The notes: generated from the sequence alone by a model not told the origin. A stretch of DNA of 64,000 nucleotides from Mesostigma viride (GCA_009746045.1 RPFO01000256.1:2240329-2304328), one strand, 5' to 3'. Positions 37,480-49,963 are shown, numbered from the stretch's first letter. Translations and numbers: made by a program.

Positions 37480-39153
37480 CCGCGTGTGTGCGAGGCATAC
37501 GCTTATACAAAGACTCTAATGACCTATGTGTGGAAACCCCGTTCAGGACCTGTCGGAGCATCCTGTTACAAACCGTGCCGTTCGGCCGTGTGGCCATGCG
37601 TGTGGCCATGCTGGTGATAAGTGGCATTAATATTGCCGGCACAACATTGCATAGTTTCTAGAATTAAAAAATAGTACCAACTGCGATAAGTTAGAATACA
37701 ACTTATGCAGGCCTGCTAAGGTGACGCTAACATTGCCTGCTACAAAATAACCGCTAGAAGAAAGACTTCTACATATTGCACTATAGCTCACACTTACCCT
37801 GGGCCACCCTGGGGATGCCGGCTATTCCAGGGACCCAAGATAACATTAAAATATACACTGGCTGTCTCATTGATACTGTCACTAGCAGACAGAACACTGA
37901 CTCCCTGTGGCAATTCACCTCATGCAGGCCGGCAAGTCGCCGAGAGATAGATTAGCAGCCTCAGGTGCAACGCAAGGAGTGGCGATTGCCTCGCCGCCGC
38001 CCAGGCGCACACGTGAAAAATTCCCATATCTTTCGGCCCTTCCCTCCCTCCCAAACTACAGTAATTATGATGCTGCCACTGGTAATTTTGGGCTGTGAGC
38101 TGACACCCAGGCTGTTCTTGTCAAGACTCAAGAAACTGCATGCTGTTGTTGCCTGTGGTTGTCCCTACTGGCCCGGGATCGCGAGTGGTGCGCACCCACA
38201 GACAATCCGCCAGCTGGCAAGAAGGGTGGTGACCGCCACTCAACACCTGTCAAAATGTCCCTCTCGCTGCACGCCTCCTCTCCGGTTGCGCATTTCCCTT
38301 GGCGCAAATACGCAAACCGGCGCGTCCACCACGGGCCGAATGATGAAGGGAGTGCGTCCAAGAGAGCAAGTCTTCAAGAAACATGGCCTTAGGCAGCATG
38401 GTTCCATGGGGCACAGGTCTCACGGGTTGCGTTTTTCCGCCCCGTGTGTGCGCCTGCAACACCACCCCCTTGCGCTAATAAAACTCTCCTTCCATGCATG
38501 GAATTCCCCTTCTCCTTCTCCAGTGCAGCATTCCCCATTGCCCCCCTTTCAGCCCATTATACCCCCCTCACCCTTCCCCCCCCATTTCCAGCGCGGAGAC
38601 CCTTGCTTCCCTCCCCCCTTTGGCCTCCGTGCAGAACCCCCCTGTTTTCACCCGCACGACAGCTCCGTTACGCCGCATCCTGGCAGGGTCGCTCCAAGGC
38701 ATAGCAACAAAAAAGAGGTTGCTCGGGACAAGGCATGGGAGCGTGCGCATCAAACTCCCGAGGCGGGTTGGGCGCAGGTGCGGTATCTATGTAGGAGGAA
38801 CTGTATGCAGGTCCTTGGATGCAGCCCGCTCGCATGGGTTGCTCCCACCACGCGCCACCACGCGCCTCCCCCCCTCCGAGCACCCATGGGCACAAATGGT
38901 ACCGCGTGGGAATGACTCAAGTCGTGAAGTGTGGGCCCTTCCCAAACGATCGGTTGGACGCCAACGGTCGGTCGGACCCCAACGATATGATGCTCGAGAG
39001 CTGGCACTCGGGATGAGGTTGCTTGACGCATGGGCGACTCCCCCACATGAGGTAGCACTCCCACGAAGCGCCCGCTGGAGGTCCTACTCACATCAAGTAC
39101 TCACACGAGTTGCTCGCATGACATTTGTTCCCTCGCGGGGCTGCCCCATGTGA

Positions 39154-39213
<60 letters not shown>

Positions 39214-39481
39214 ATAATATACTACAGTGAGCACACGCGCGCACACACACACACACGCACACGGTGGAACACTAACACACATGTGAGGCACACTCCCACG
39301 GGATGCACGCTACCCCTGGCCCTGGCCCGCTCACGTGCGGTACGCATGCCGCATCCGCCATGCAGCGTTTCCAAAGTGCGCGCGACCCGTGAGCCATGCC
39401 CATACGTGCCGGCTGCCCTGAGGTCTACTCCCCATCGCGGGAGGTGCACACCCCCAGCAACACTCCCCCAGCAACATGTCC
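37480..39481. other. No gene recognised; (CT)n(CA)n microsatellite at 39157-39213
   Basis: An open frame of 316 codons at 37965-38915 exists but its composition (Pro/His/Arg-rich, no motif) looks like chance. The microsatellite is a CT run switching to a CA run, followed by further CA-rich sequence to about 39260. Confidence 0.5.
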
Positions 39482-41053
39482 TCAGGAGGGCTCGTACTCC
39501 CTCAGGAGGTACGTGGGGCACTGGCCGAACAGCATCTCCCCGTCGTAGTGGCGCGGGCAGAACATGAGGATGATGTTGCGCGAGACGATCACCTGGCACA
39601 GGAAGAAGACGAGCAGCAGCTTGAGGCCGAGGATCACGCTTTCCCGCCGCTGCCCCTTGGCAAAGAACCGGAAGAAGGTGCCCATGTGGTTGATGCCGTG
39701 GTACTTGGACTCCACGCCGAGCGCAAACAGGTCGATCGCCCCGTTGGTCACGAGCTGGATGAAAATAGACTTCACGACGTGGGACTTGATGGGGGCGACC
39801 CCGGGGGCGCCCGAGATCCCGGCGAATAGAATCAGGGCCCCCGCGAACACCGTGGCGCTGTACTCTGTGACCATGGACATGAACACGGTCATGCTGCGCA
39901 TCTGGCGGGATGAGGAGGAGGCGGCCATGAGCTCTGCGCGCTTGAACCCGTAGAAGAGCTTGATGAAGACAAGGTCCGGGTCGCGCGCGTTGAGCCGCGC
40001 CGCGCCCTCCCAGAGCGCGAGCAGTGTGTTGATGAGCAGGATGTTGCCCAGGTCGTCCATGTTCACGAGCAAGAAGCGGCCCACGAGCGCCGCGTTCATC
40101 TGCAGGTAGGCCATCGCGAACAGCTGGTAGCCCGGCCGGATGGTCGGGCCGAGCGTGCGGATGGCCATGCGGAGGCACATGAGGCCGCCGCCCCAGATCG
40201 CCGGGTGGAGGACCAGGCGGTAGACGGTGCGGTAGACCTCCGGCGTGGTCCCCGCGAACAGGTAGGGGAGGCGGGAGCGCTGCAGGACCTCCATCGCGAC
40301 CTTGGCGCCGATGAAGATGAGCAGGAAGCCGACGAAGTGCTTCTTCTCGCGCACGCGGTCGATGCGGAGGATGCGGTAGGTGATCATGATCATGCACACG
40401 AGGAGGGTCATGTACACCGGTGGCCAGAAGAAGTAGCCCATGCGGGACACGCCGTGCACGGCCGCCCAGATGAAGATCGCTGCCATGAACGTGTGCTGAA
40501 GGAAGAAGATGAACTTGTCGGAGCGGGTGAGCAAGGTGCGGAGGCCGTACAGCTCGCCGAACGCGTACGCGATCGGGAGCAGCACGGCGCACATCTCGGT
40601 GATGAGCTTGGAGAAGCCGGTGTACCAGAGGCGGCGCCACACGGTGGCGTCCATCTTGGACGCCGTGTCCCACCCCATGATGCACTGGTTGAACATGCGG
40701 TACCATTTCAGCTCCCACATGGCGTCCACGACGTACTCGCACCCGCGCACGTTGACGCGAATGTAGTAGAAGACGATGGGCAGGCTCAGCGCGGTGATGC
40801 ACATGGTCGCGACCACGGTGCCGATGAAGACCTTGATAACCCGGATGGCGTTTGCTTGCTGCCGGGTCACGCCGAGGGCATCCACGGACTGCTTTTTCAG
40901 CTGGATCATGCTGTTCTTGCCCTTGTAATGCGTGGAAGAGGACGGACTGTCGAGGCTCATGCTCATGTCCATGTTCATCGACGGCGTGCGCAGCAGGGTC
41001 TTCACGTCCGGGGACTTCACAGAATCACCATCTTTACCCCACGTCAAGTCCAT
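39482..41053 (-). CDS. Intronless multi-pass membrane protein, unknown
   Basis: The frame encodes 523 residues from ATG 41053; an upstream in-frame GTG at 41062 is not a likely start. A polar N-terminus with Met/Ser/Asp repeats (NMDMSMSLDSPSSS, about 27-40) is followed by many hydrophobic spans: roughly 75-100, 145-165, 185-205, 210-230, 240-260, 295-315, 325-345, 400-425 and 480-500. Basic loops between spans and R-R/K-K clusters suggest an alpha-helical transporter or channel-like protein, but I recognise no signature. Codon use is strongly GC-biased and the frame has no break, in contrast with the decayed surroundings, so this is a maintained gene. It could be host or virus-derived. Confidence 0.7.
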   Translation of the reverse strand: MDLTWGKDGDSVKSPDVKTLLRTPSMNMDMSMSLDSPSSSTHYKGKNSMIQLKKQSVDALGVTRQQANAIRVIKVFIGTVVATMCITALSLPIVFYYIRVNVRGCEYVVDAMWELKWYRMFNQCIMGWDTASKMDATVWRRLWYTGFSKLITEMCAVLLPIAYAFGELYGLRTLLTRSDKFIFFLQHTFMAAIFIWAAVHGVSRMGYFFWPPVYMTLLVCMIMITYRILRIDRVREKKHFVGFLLIFIGAKVAMEVLQRSRLPYLFAGTTPEVYRTVYRLVLHPAIWGGGLMCLRMAIRTLGPTIRPGYQLFAMAYLQMNAALVGRFLLVNMDDLGNILLINTLLALWEGAARLNARDPDLVFIKLFYGFKRAELMAASSSSRQMRSMTVFMSMVTEYSATVFAGALILFAGISGAPGVAPIKSHVVKSIFIQLVTNGAIDLFALGVESKYHGINHMGTFFRFFAKGQRRESVILGLKLLLVFFLCQVIVSRNIILMFCPRHYDGEMLFGQCPTYLLREYEPS

Positions 41054-41062
41054 TGCGGGCAC

Positions 41063-42779
41063 GGCCAGCCCTTTGGTATACGCCGTGGTGGCTGCTATTG
41101 TGAAACAATGCTACGTTGAAATTCCTTGGTGCCGTAGCGCTTGCAAAGGCAGCCGCAATGGCGTCCCCCCCCGTCGCAAACGCAAGACCATGCATTGTTT
41201 ACAAACGTCGACCCGTTAGTAAGGGAAATCCCAACGTGGAATCAGAGGCCACGACCACGCACACAGCTACGCTGCCCACGCGAACTCCTTGCAGCGCTCG
41301 AGCACCGAAGAGTTGCGATACTGCCATGGTGGTCCGCTGCATCTGGGTTTGCATTCCCTACGGTAACGCGAAGAGGCGTCAGGCGAGCGAGGTTGGCCGT
41401 GACAAGTGGCCGCGGAGAATCCCTGCCAAGGTCCGCTCCCGCAGACCCGCGCATCTTTTTGCGAAACGCCTCAACTCCGAGAACTCCGAGCATGGCAGTG
41501 TAAGGCACTTTAAAATGCGTACTACAGGCTGGAACTCGCCACACAGTGGCCCGGTAAAAAACATCTTCCTGCCACGTGTAAGCCAGGCGAACCCTGTCAT
41601 TAATTCTAGTCATTGAAGTCGTAACTCGAACCTAGAAAAACGCATAACTCGTCAGTCGTATCGTTGTGGCAGGCTCACAGGGGGTGGACTGTGGAGGTAT
41701 GGCCGACTTCACGATCTCCATGATCATATTGCTTAAAGATTAGCACGACAGTAAGCCAGTAAACTGATAGAGCGAGTATCACAATCACTGGGAACTGGCA
41801 AGGCAAGGTGTTCTTGACTTGTTGTTCTTTGCCAATTCGATGGCTAGCCAACGTTGTTATCCCAAGGTATAACGCTAGGAATCAGAATATCAGTACCTGC
41901 ACTCAAATCACAGCTTGTATGCGTACGCATGGAGAGAAGTTCACGTGTTCCCCGACATCAATCCATTTATGCATCAGCGTTTAGTGATCCCGATGCAGGC
42001 GTAGTAGTTAGTAAGCTTCCAATAACATGTAGGGGACCAAAAGTCGCCAAAGCACGTACCCACCCAGGCACAGTGAGAACTTGATCACCTCTTCTTAATT
42101 TCCAATGGCGCGCCAAATTGGCAAGGCGCGCCCGGCAGCTCTACTCCTGCCCAGCTTCAGCCGGCTACTATTCCCCGCCGCAGCACGTAATGGCTGTCTC
42201 AGTTTCAAGAAATAGCGAGTGTGTTTCTTCTTTGTCATGATATGTGTAATTGCGGAGCCTGCTGCGGCCCGACGTACTGTTCCCATAAAGCTAGTTAGAG
42301 ATGTCTCCACAGTCATATTGATTCGTGGATGACGGTTAGATACTGCCGACTATGTGGCACTTTTGCGGGCTTGTGGCGTAGCTCTGACAGGCATTCACTT
42401 TGAGGGTACCGGTTAAAAACTGTTTGTTAGGAACCACCAAGTGTTGCCGGCTATGAGATTCGGGAAGGATCCTTTTTTTGTGATACTGGCCCCTGCTCTA
42501 GGTAATTTCGGACTTATCTGTGATTCCTACGGCTTCGCAAGGGGGTTGGATTAGGAAAAAGTTGTCTGTGTTGACTTTGTTGCATCTCTGGGATAAGGCG
42601 GTTGTGTGCGTACAAGCTGGGCATGTCTGCAGCATTTCATTCACTAAAGGTCCACTGTGCTGTGGCTTTAATCCCGTCATCATAAGCGCTACACTTAATG
42701 AAGCTGCGCACTTATGTGGGCACTTTCCATGTTGTCATTGTCGACTTCGTCTGAATGTGACGAAGCATCCGGTATTGTA
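41063..42779. other. No gene recognised
   Basis: The region upstream of the membrane-protein gene contains short open frames only. A near-palindrome of GGCGCGCC words lies at about 42109-42131. I see no convincing exon or repeat family member. Confidence 0.45.
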
Positions 42780-43160
42780 CCGGCCCAGCGTCAGGCTACT
42801 GGGCAGCCTGCTCCCCAGTAGCGCGGCTGATGTCGAGCAGCGCATCTCCCTCGCCTGGCTCTCCGCCAATACCGGGCCCTGTGGCGCCGGCCCTTGGGCA
42901 GGCATGAGAAGCAGGACCTGTTCAAGGTCCTGGTTCTCCCAGTGCTCACTGACGGCGCCGAGACGTGGACCCTCACGGACGCCCTCGAGAAGAAGCTGGA
43001 CGGCGCTGTCACCAGCATGTTGAGATCCATTTTCAGAGTAGGATATGCAGTGCACATCCGTAGAGAAGATTTGTATTTGGGCATGCCACTTATCACTAGC
43101 ACCATCAAGCAGCGTAGATTGGCCGGGCACTTCCTCGATCAGGCCGGCGGCGCGCGGTAA
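42780..43160 (+). pseudogene. LINE ORF2 C-terminal fragment
   Basis: Two frames encode LGSLLPSSAADVEQRISLAW and then KQDLFKVLVLPVLTDGAETW, LEKKLDGAVTSMLR and IKQRRLAGHFLDQ. This is the region after the RT core in LINE ORF2 proteins, matching the minus-strand remnants at 37.2 kb and 50 kb. Only about 380 bases survive. Confidence 0.65.
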
Positions 43161-43259
43161 TTATGACCATAACACAGTGGCGGCGCCAACACGGAAGCCC
43201 ATCTGGGACTCGCCTACTAGCTCTGGGAGAGGAGGCTGGCACGCATTCGGTTCAGCAGG

Positions 43260-43470
43260 AGACGCATGAAGACTTTCAGCACGCAGCTTTGGAGGCATGT
43301 GCCGCGTGCGGTAGTTGCCGGTATCTGTGGTGAACCCCTTCAGTCGCCCCTGTACATAGAGCATGACCCAGACAGCGGTCTTCCAATACACAGGCGGGGG
43401 GGGGCCATCTCGTAGAATCCGGTTGCAAACACCCCGCAGGAAAGGTTCGATCAAGCACATGCATCTTAAC
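43260..43470 (-). pseudogene. LINE RT N-terminal fragment
   Basis: The minus strand reads PPPVYWKTAVWVMLYVQG and, in the next frame, DTGNYR, the W-K...L-Y...G...N-Y-R region at the start of LINE RTs. Short and frameshifted. The sequence from 43480 to 44160 shows no further recognisable gene. Confidence 0.45.
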
Positions 43471-44163
43471 CAGCTCCGGTCAAATACTGTCCACTCCCAC
43501 GGCAGCCTTTCTTGCCGGCGGAGCGTGGAGATGGCATGCAGCAGCCAGGCATTGACCTTGATTGGCCGGAGTCCACTCGTCGTGGGGGCCGTCCACCAGG
43601 GGGGCCGGAGAGCGGTGGGACCAGGTAGTCCGTCTCACTGGTGGGCGCCCGTAGGCCGGGCTCAATGGGGCCGCCTTGGCTAGCTGCAGCGGGGTAGAGC
43701 GGGGGGGGGGGGCGGGCCAGGCCGGGCCCCCCGATAATTTGGTCTGGGAGCTAAACCAAAGCTCAAGGCGCTCACTGGGGGGGCCCGGGATGTCAGCCCG
43801 TTGTGTTTCCCGCTGTCTGGTGAGACGGTACGTCGAGAGAGCGCCCTGCCGCCTTGTGCTGGCTGGCCGCCGTGTTGCTATTGATTTCTGCGGCAATTGT
43901 CTTGCCACCTCCTCCGCGTGTGCGGCAGTATAAGCTTGAGTAAGCCGCTCCTGGTACGGGTATACCGGTCCTCCCCGCGGCGGTGGGCCTGCGCTAGCGC
44001 CAGGCGGGCGGCGACCACCTGGATGTCGCAACACGTCAAGTAGTATCATGTTCCGATACATTTGTTGGGAGGTGGTGGAGGCTCAAATTAGTGAAAAATG
44101 TGCTTTCCTTTCCTATTTCTTGATGGTGTCCTCCTTGTACTGTTGTACACTCCGCTACCTCTT

Positions 44164-44418
44164 CCACCCACCCACCCACCCACCCACCCACGGTCCACCC
44201 ATGCACCCACCCACCCACCCACCCACCCACCCACCCACCCACCCACCCACCCACCCACCCACCCACCCACCCACCCACCCACACCCCCACCCACCCACCC
44301 ACCCACCCACCCACCCACCCACCCACCCACCCACCCACCCACCCACCCACCCACCCACCCACCCACCCACCCACCCACCCACCCACCCACCCACCCACCC
44401 ACCCACCCACCCACCCAC
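44164..44418 (+). repeat. (CCCA)n microsatellite, about 255 bp
   Basis: A nearly pure tetranucleotide array with two small interruptions near 44190-44205 and 44281-44290. It creates long spurious open frames (GGWV repeats) on the opposite strand. It is not a telomere-type repeat. Confidence 0.95.
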
Positions 44419-44501
44419 GTGCATGGGCGTCATTTTCGACATCATCCATGCCCGGCCAGTGCTCCTAGACGCACAGCCTCCACGTGGCCTTCACACCTTC
44501 A

Positions 44502-44620
44502 GTAAGTAAGTAAGTAAGTAAGTAAGTACTTGCCCTTCATGCGCATGGGCATGCCACGGAGTACTATGCTAATCTCATTTGAAAATAATTGCACAAAAGT
44601 AAAAAATATCGTCTGCATCA
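44502..44620 (-). repeat. Copy of the family B target region without the insertion
   Basis: A GTAA run followed by TTCATGCGCATGGGCATGCCAC and about 70 further bases is the inverted counterpart of 35820-35896 plus 36346-36388. It lacks the 449-bp family B fragment and therefore represents an empty site. Confidence 0.65.
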
Positions 44621-44682
44621 TGCCCCAACCATAAAACGCAGTCATGTGTACGTTAATTAATTTGCCCTGGGCAACCATATAG

Positions 44683-44893
44683 ACACTCCCGGCCAGTTAG
44701 GCTCGAAACACACGCCCTGATAAAGCAAGGTGTTTCCGGCCCCACCGTCTAGGTCATCTAGTCGCTCTACACGTAAGCCAGCCATAATTTCAATGAACAA
44801 GGCTATACATTTCCATCTCCATTCATATTCATCATCCTGAATGACTCAAAAACGCGGACGAGGTAACGGCGGAGAGAACTCGAGCTACCCTGG
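44683..44893 (+). repeat. Dispersed repeat, copy 2
   Basis: Counterpart of 35401-35620 on the same strand with scattered substitutions and small indels. Confidence 0.7.
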
Positions 44894-44904
44894 TACGCCC
44901 AAAT

Positions 44905-45000
44905 TTCGCGGAGTTGTATGATGGGATGCCCCGTGTGTCTGATATTATTAGGCAGCGTAGACTACAGTTTGCTGGCCATCTAGCCCGTACGTACTAATCA
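44905..45000 (+). pseudogene. LINE ORF2 extreme C-terminal fragment
   Basis: One frame reads ELYDGMPRVSDIIRQRRLQF and AGHLART, matching the DLYLGMP...IKQRR segment at about 43070-43130. Too short to classify. Confidence 0.5.
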
Positions 45001-45089
45001 GGTCCAGGAAGAACATTTAAACGTAGCACAATTGACATCCAGGCACCATGGCTAGCGACGGGCCACGAGCCACGAGGTAGTAGAGAGGT

Positions 45090-47133
45090 AAAGACCCACG
45101 AGCCACGAGCCACGAGGTAGCCATGGCTGTCGGAGCTCATAACTTTCACGTTTGAGCCCCGAATTCAGCTGTGAACATCACAATCGCTTCGTCTTTCTTA
45201 GATGCACATGCTGATATAATTTTCCGAAGCTATTACGCAATATATGACGAGCAAACGCCCCTTGACGCAACGCAGCCTGGCGGCTGCGCTCGGCAATGAA
45301 AGTCCGTCTGCAGCTTCGGCTGCAGCTTCGCCCTCAAGCCCGGAAGGCAGCGGTGACACTACTAAGTCGTGCACTGGTGGTTGCCCAGCCCCCTCACGGG
45401 CTTGCCTCGCCCTCTGCATCGATCGCCTGAGCCTAAACGCAGCCGCCCTGAGGATCCGCCCCCTGCCGAGCCGGGCTGGAAAGAAATCGACTTTGACGCC
45501 ACATCAGCCGCATGGTGGACACAATGCCACGCAGCTCCCACCCAGTTTATGAGCGCCGTGTTCTACGGGTCGCGCACCTCGCTTCTTGCACATGCCCTGT
45601 GCAAGCACCTTTACGTCCAAGGTCGCATCGTTCCGCGCCTCCCCGCAGTGATTACTCGCCGGATCTGTCCAGCTACCCCCGCCCCTGCCTTCATTCAGCT
45701 TCTCGCCCTCTGCTCCCTCCTCGGGCGCTCTGTCGCCGAGTGAGATCTGGGCTCCCACCTCCACCTCCGAAATCCGCTCCATCATCAACAAGGCCATCGA
45801 ACAGCACGTGACACCCCTTGCCGCAGATGTGGCGGCCATGGGCGGCACGCTGGCTGCCGAGCTTCCCCTCCTCTCCTCCACCACCACCGCCACCTCCAAG
45901 CTCCTCGCCTCCACCTCCACGTACCACCACCGACGCCCTCACCGCCCAGCTCCTCGCCATCGACAAGCGCCTGCAGGACAATGCCATAGCCAATGATCGA
46001 ATGCTTGCAAAACACCGCAGGCATCACTGCCCACTGCCCAGGCGGTGAAGGACCTCACGCCGCCCGGCCAGCCCCTGCTGGGCCTGCCGGCGATGCCCCT
46101 CCCACCCAGACCTGGGCAGCCATGCATGCTGATGAACCACACCACCACCACCACCTCCGCCATCGCTGCCCAGCTTAAGCAGCAGACGCTGGACCTTCGC
46201 GAGGAGGCCGAGCTCGCCAAGCGCAGCCTCAACGTCATAGTCAAGCACTTCGACCCGCTGCAGGACGAGACCTCCGAGACGCTTGCCCTGGCGTTTGAGA
46301 ACAAAATCCTTGTCCCCATGGCTCTCACTGGTAAGGGCAAGCCGCGGGGGGTGACCCGCCTTCCCCGCTCGCGGGGTAAGGCCGGCCCCTCCCCCTTGCT
46401 CCTCACCTTTGACACCATGGCGGATAAGATGGAGTTCCTCAAGCGTCGCAAGCGGCTTGGGGGGACCTCCTACACGCTGGACGACGACTTGACCTTGACA
46501 GCAACAACGGCGACGAGAGCTATGGCCGATCGACCTACCTCCAGCTCCGGCAGACGGAGGGGCAGAAGCCGGTCTACTGGAAGGGGGCGGACATCTACGT
46601 CGCCCACAAGCCCTGGGCCCCTGGCAAGTGGCAGGCGACCCCTGCCGCCTCAGCCACCCCAGCCACCCCAGCCTAGGGAATGTAGCAGTGTAGACTAGAA
46701 AGCTTAGTTATGTGGCCATGTATGCCTACGTGATGGGCCCACACCAGCCCTTGCAATAGCCGTAGCAATTTCGAGTCATGCTTTGCCCATGCAGGGCGTT
46801 ACTCTCTGCTGAGATGCCATGTGTACACCGGCCAGCTATAGCCTAGCCACATACCTTCCACCCCATATGTCATGCACATGCAGGCCTTCTAGGCCCTCTC
46901 CTCTTGAAAGCCGCCCTGTGCATGTGCTTAATTGTGCTTGTTTAGGAGGCATGAACCATCATGGCGGTGCAGGTGCACCTTGTGCACCCAGAGCAGGTGA
47001 TAGTTGTACATCCTATACACCTGCAGGTTGTCGCCCTGATTGTATTACAAACCCATAGATGCCCCTTTCTCAGGGCTACGTGTTACATATGCTCCCCACG
47101 GAGCTATGATTTTAATTAATTAATTAATTAATC
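45090..47133 (+). mobile_element. LINE family A, ORF1-only copy
   Basis: The 5' UTR starts with CCACGAGCCACGAGG repeats. ORF1-type coding starts at ATG 45244 (MTSKRPLTQRSL) and passes through several frames to about 46676, with LREEAELAKRSLNVIVKHF, GVTRLPRSRGKAGPSPLLLTF and VYWKGADIYVAHKPW visible. About 430 bases of 3' UTR, a CTCCCCACGGAG hairpin and a TTAA-type tail (47113-47133) follow. No RT region is present. A clear target-site duplication was not found. Confidence 0.75.
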
Positions 47134-48080
47134 AGGTTGATACAGATGAGGGCCCTGCTGGTCCCTTGCGGACTGGCCAGCCCGGGAGATATCTTCTTAC
47201 ATGAAGTGAGACAACTATGCCTGGACGCATGGCGATCCAACGCCGTGGAAGGACTTAAGGGTATATAGTTGTCTGAGAGGGAAGACGCTAAGGCCGAGGC
47301 CGGGAGCCGCGTGGCTATATCTAGCCGGAAGACCTGCACGGTCAGGCCTGCCAGGGTTAGGCGACGCGGTGGCCAACATTGGACATACTTCGACATGATT
47401 TTAGCTGATCGACTGAATGCCATACGCGGTCACACGCGGAGCCCCCACAGACTTGGGGGTGGTCTCCTTCATTGATCACTACTTGCCATCCATCCTTGCG
47501 TACCATCTGCCTCCATAATTAATTAATTAATTAACAAACACGTGACTGCGTCACGTGAGCATAAGTTCTCAGTGGGATCGAGGGCCGAACATGGGATGGA
47601 ATGGATGGTGTAAGCTATCAAGGTCCTAGTTACAGGGGTGTGGGCACTGACCTCGGCCTGAATCGCTATGAATGCCATACGCGGTCACACGCGGAGCCCC
47701 CACGCGACTTGGGGGTGGACTCCTTCATCACTACTTGCCATCTATCCTTGCGTACCATCTGCCTCCATATTACAGACAAACCAGGAGGCTGCCCGGGTGT
47801 GAGCCCGTCACGTCTAGCGTAGCACATGTCGAGTCCATCACGAAAAGTCCACGGGTGGCGGCCCTGCCGCGCGCAGCCTAGGGGGCACGCCAGGTGAGGA
47901 CATATATCGCCCAGGCTGGGCGGGCTTGGTGCCAGCTAACTAGTCTATCTGATGAATCTACCTGATCTGTGCGGGCCAGGTGCCCGGCTAGGCCCAGGCG
48001 CCTGTGCCTAAGAATGTGGCAAATTAATCAGCGTACAAATTATCCTCATTACTAATGTGCAAACCAAAGGGGATGTTAAG

Positions 48081-49963
48081 GGGAGGTGGCACCCCAAAAA
48101 CCTTAAAACTTGACCCATGCTAATATCACTTGAATTTCAGTTGCACCATGCTAAATTATGATTGGGGGCACTAAATAACATCTCTAGTGAGTTGTCCATG
48201 CACTTGTTGGGGGTACTACCCCCACATATACGCCAATATAGCGCTATAAATAGAAAAAGACGCTAATTAGGGCTATGTATGCCCCAGCCCATGCACTCAT
48301 TTGTTGGCCAAAAAAAATGTAGCGTCTATAGTTCCCTGAGTTTGTAGCTTGCTGAGCTATTTACATCATGAAAATGACAAAACCTTGAACAGTTATTAAT
48401 TTCCCCGCAAAAGTACCCTTTTTTTACCGGACATTGGGAATAAACATGTCATAAACACTTCAGATTAGGCAACAAAATGTAGCGAAAATCCGGCTAACAG
48501 GGGGACAGCAGTGGTCCAAGTCCCAGGTCATTCCGACAAGTCTAGCTCAAGTTATTGCGTTTGGCGTGCTAAAACCTGAACATACGCTAAATGAGGTTTT
48601 TCTGTGTATAAGGCCACCTAGGCATCATGTTTTCCATCCAAGAAGCCAAAAAACATGCCCAACTCGATCACACACATAAGAAAAGGCTAGGCACCTCATC
48701 TGCCCTCCCCTGCCCTCAGCATGGCCAGCCTTGCCAGCGTGCGCATAGCAACACCATCGCTAGGCATACACGCACCAAGAGAGCATACACTAAGCTCAGC
48801 CCAAGGTTACCATGTAAATTTATGCCAAGAACTCAGCAAGTATACGTGTAAAAACCTTAGAAAGACTGCCCAAGCAATAGAGGCAACTGCAGCCTGCAAA
48901 CTTGGCAGCAAATCATACATGTTGTATGCCAAGCATTCACATCCTATCCAGCTTGCCTTGCTGCACACATAGCAGGGAAGTCTTAATGGTTATAGCTCAA
49001 GGAAAGCAATGGAAACACCTATCTAATGCAATGCCACTCATGCAGTATGGCCAGCAAAAGAACCACTCTCACCTTCCTTTCCAATAGGGCAATTTGCTAA
49101 GAAGCTGATGCCAGCTTGTTAGCCTCTAGGCACATGCCGGATGTCGTTCTAAAACAGGCGTGTCAGATCCGGCACATAACAAAGCGTCTGAGCAAGGTCA
49201 CGTCCAAAGGATTATGGAAAACAAATGTCAACACATTACCAACAACTTGACCTCGGCGCATTTAGCATGCCAGCCACAAACTACACGAAATTGTACGAAA
49301 TAGCTAGGAATCTGACGATGCAACCGAAAGAAATGGAGCGCTTCCTGCAGGGAAACTGCCCGAAAAAAAGGCGAAAGGCCGACGTTAATGCACCTGCCTG
49401 CGTGGAAATGTTTCATGCATAAACTGGCACGCAAGCTCGAACAATAAAAGACATCATCCATTGATCAGGCGAACAAGGAAGGTGCGCCTTCCGTGAATAC
49501 GTCGAAGGCGACATGCGCAGGCCTGCGTAGGTTCTTACCTTGAATGCCGGAAATGTAAAAGAAACCGGGAAGCTTCGGCACAAACTCGACAACACCATTA
49601 AGTTAGCTTCATAATCGCTCTTTAGAGCCTACGTTGCCTCACAATAGCTGCCGTAAACCTGCATTAAATTTCATGATCCGCAAGAGAAATTATATCCTGG
49701 ACCCCCGCGCCCGTAGCCGTTCGAGAAATTAGCGATATTGCAAACCGTAAACTTTCCGCCACGCAATGAGGTCATCAACTAATCTTCTGCGAAATTCAAG
49801 CATTTTTTCTAGCTGTTTACGTGCCATATCGATTAATATTGCATAAAGGCATGCCGCCATGGCCACTTCCGCGAGGGTTGAGCGGTCCGGGCACACATTA
49901 TACACCGTACGGACGGTACCGCGAATTTTTTGGCGCGGAAAATATTCGGCGCGCCACGTCCCC
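48081..49963. mobile_element. TIR DNA transposon, 1.88 kb, inserted in LINE C
   Basis: The ends are inverted: GGGAGGTGGC at the left and the complement of GGGACGTGGC at the right, one mismatch in ten. TTAAG at 48076-48080 and 49964-49968 is the duplicated target (because TTAA is palindromic the true duplication could be TTA or TAA). The uninterrupted LINE at 37190 confirms the empty site. No transposase is recognisable inside, so it is non-autonomous. 48660-48793 and 48160-48310 are shared with the relative at 25.6-30.8 kb. Confidence 0.75.

Noticed and set aside
37965-38915. 316-codon plus-strand frame as a host gene
   Set aside because: Pro/His/Arg-rich without motifs, start context or splice logic; most likely chance.
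39222-40802. 526-codon His/Arg/Pro-rich minus-strand frame
   Set aside because: It overlaps the membrane-protein gene in another frame and lacks any domain character; GC-bias shadow.
44164-44418. Telomere or subtelomeric array
   Set aside because: The unit is CCCA, not the CCCTAAA type used by green algae, and ordinary sequence lies on both sides.
44036-44509. Long open frames encoding GGWV or PPTH repeats
   Set aside because: They are products of the (CCCA)n microsatellite on both strands, not genes.
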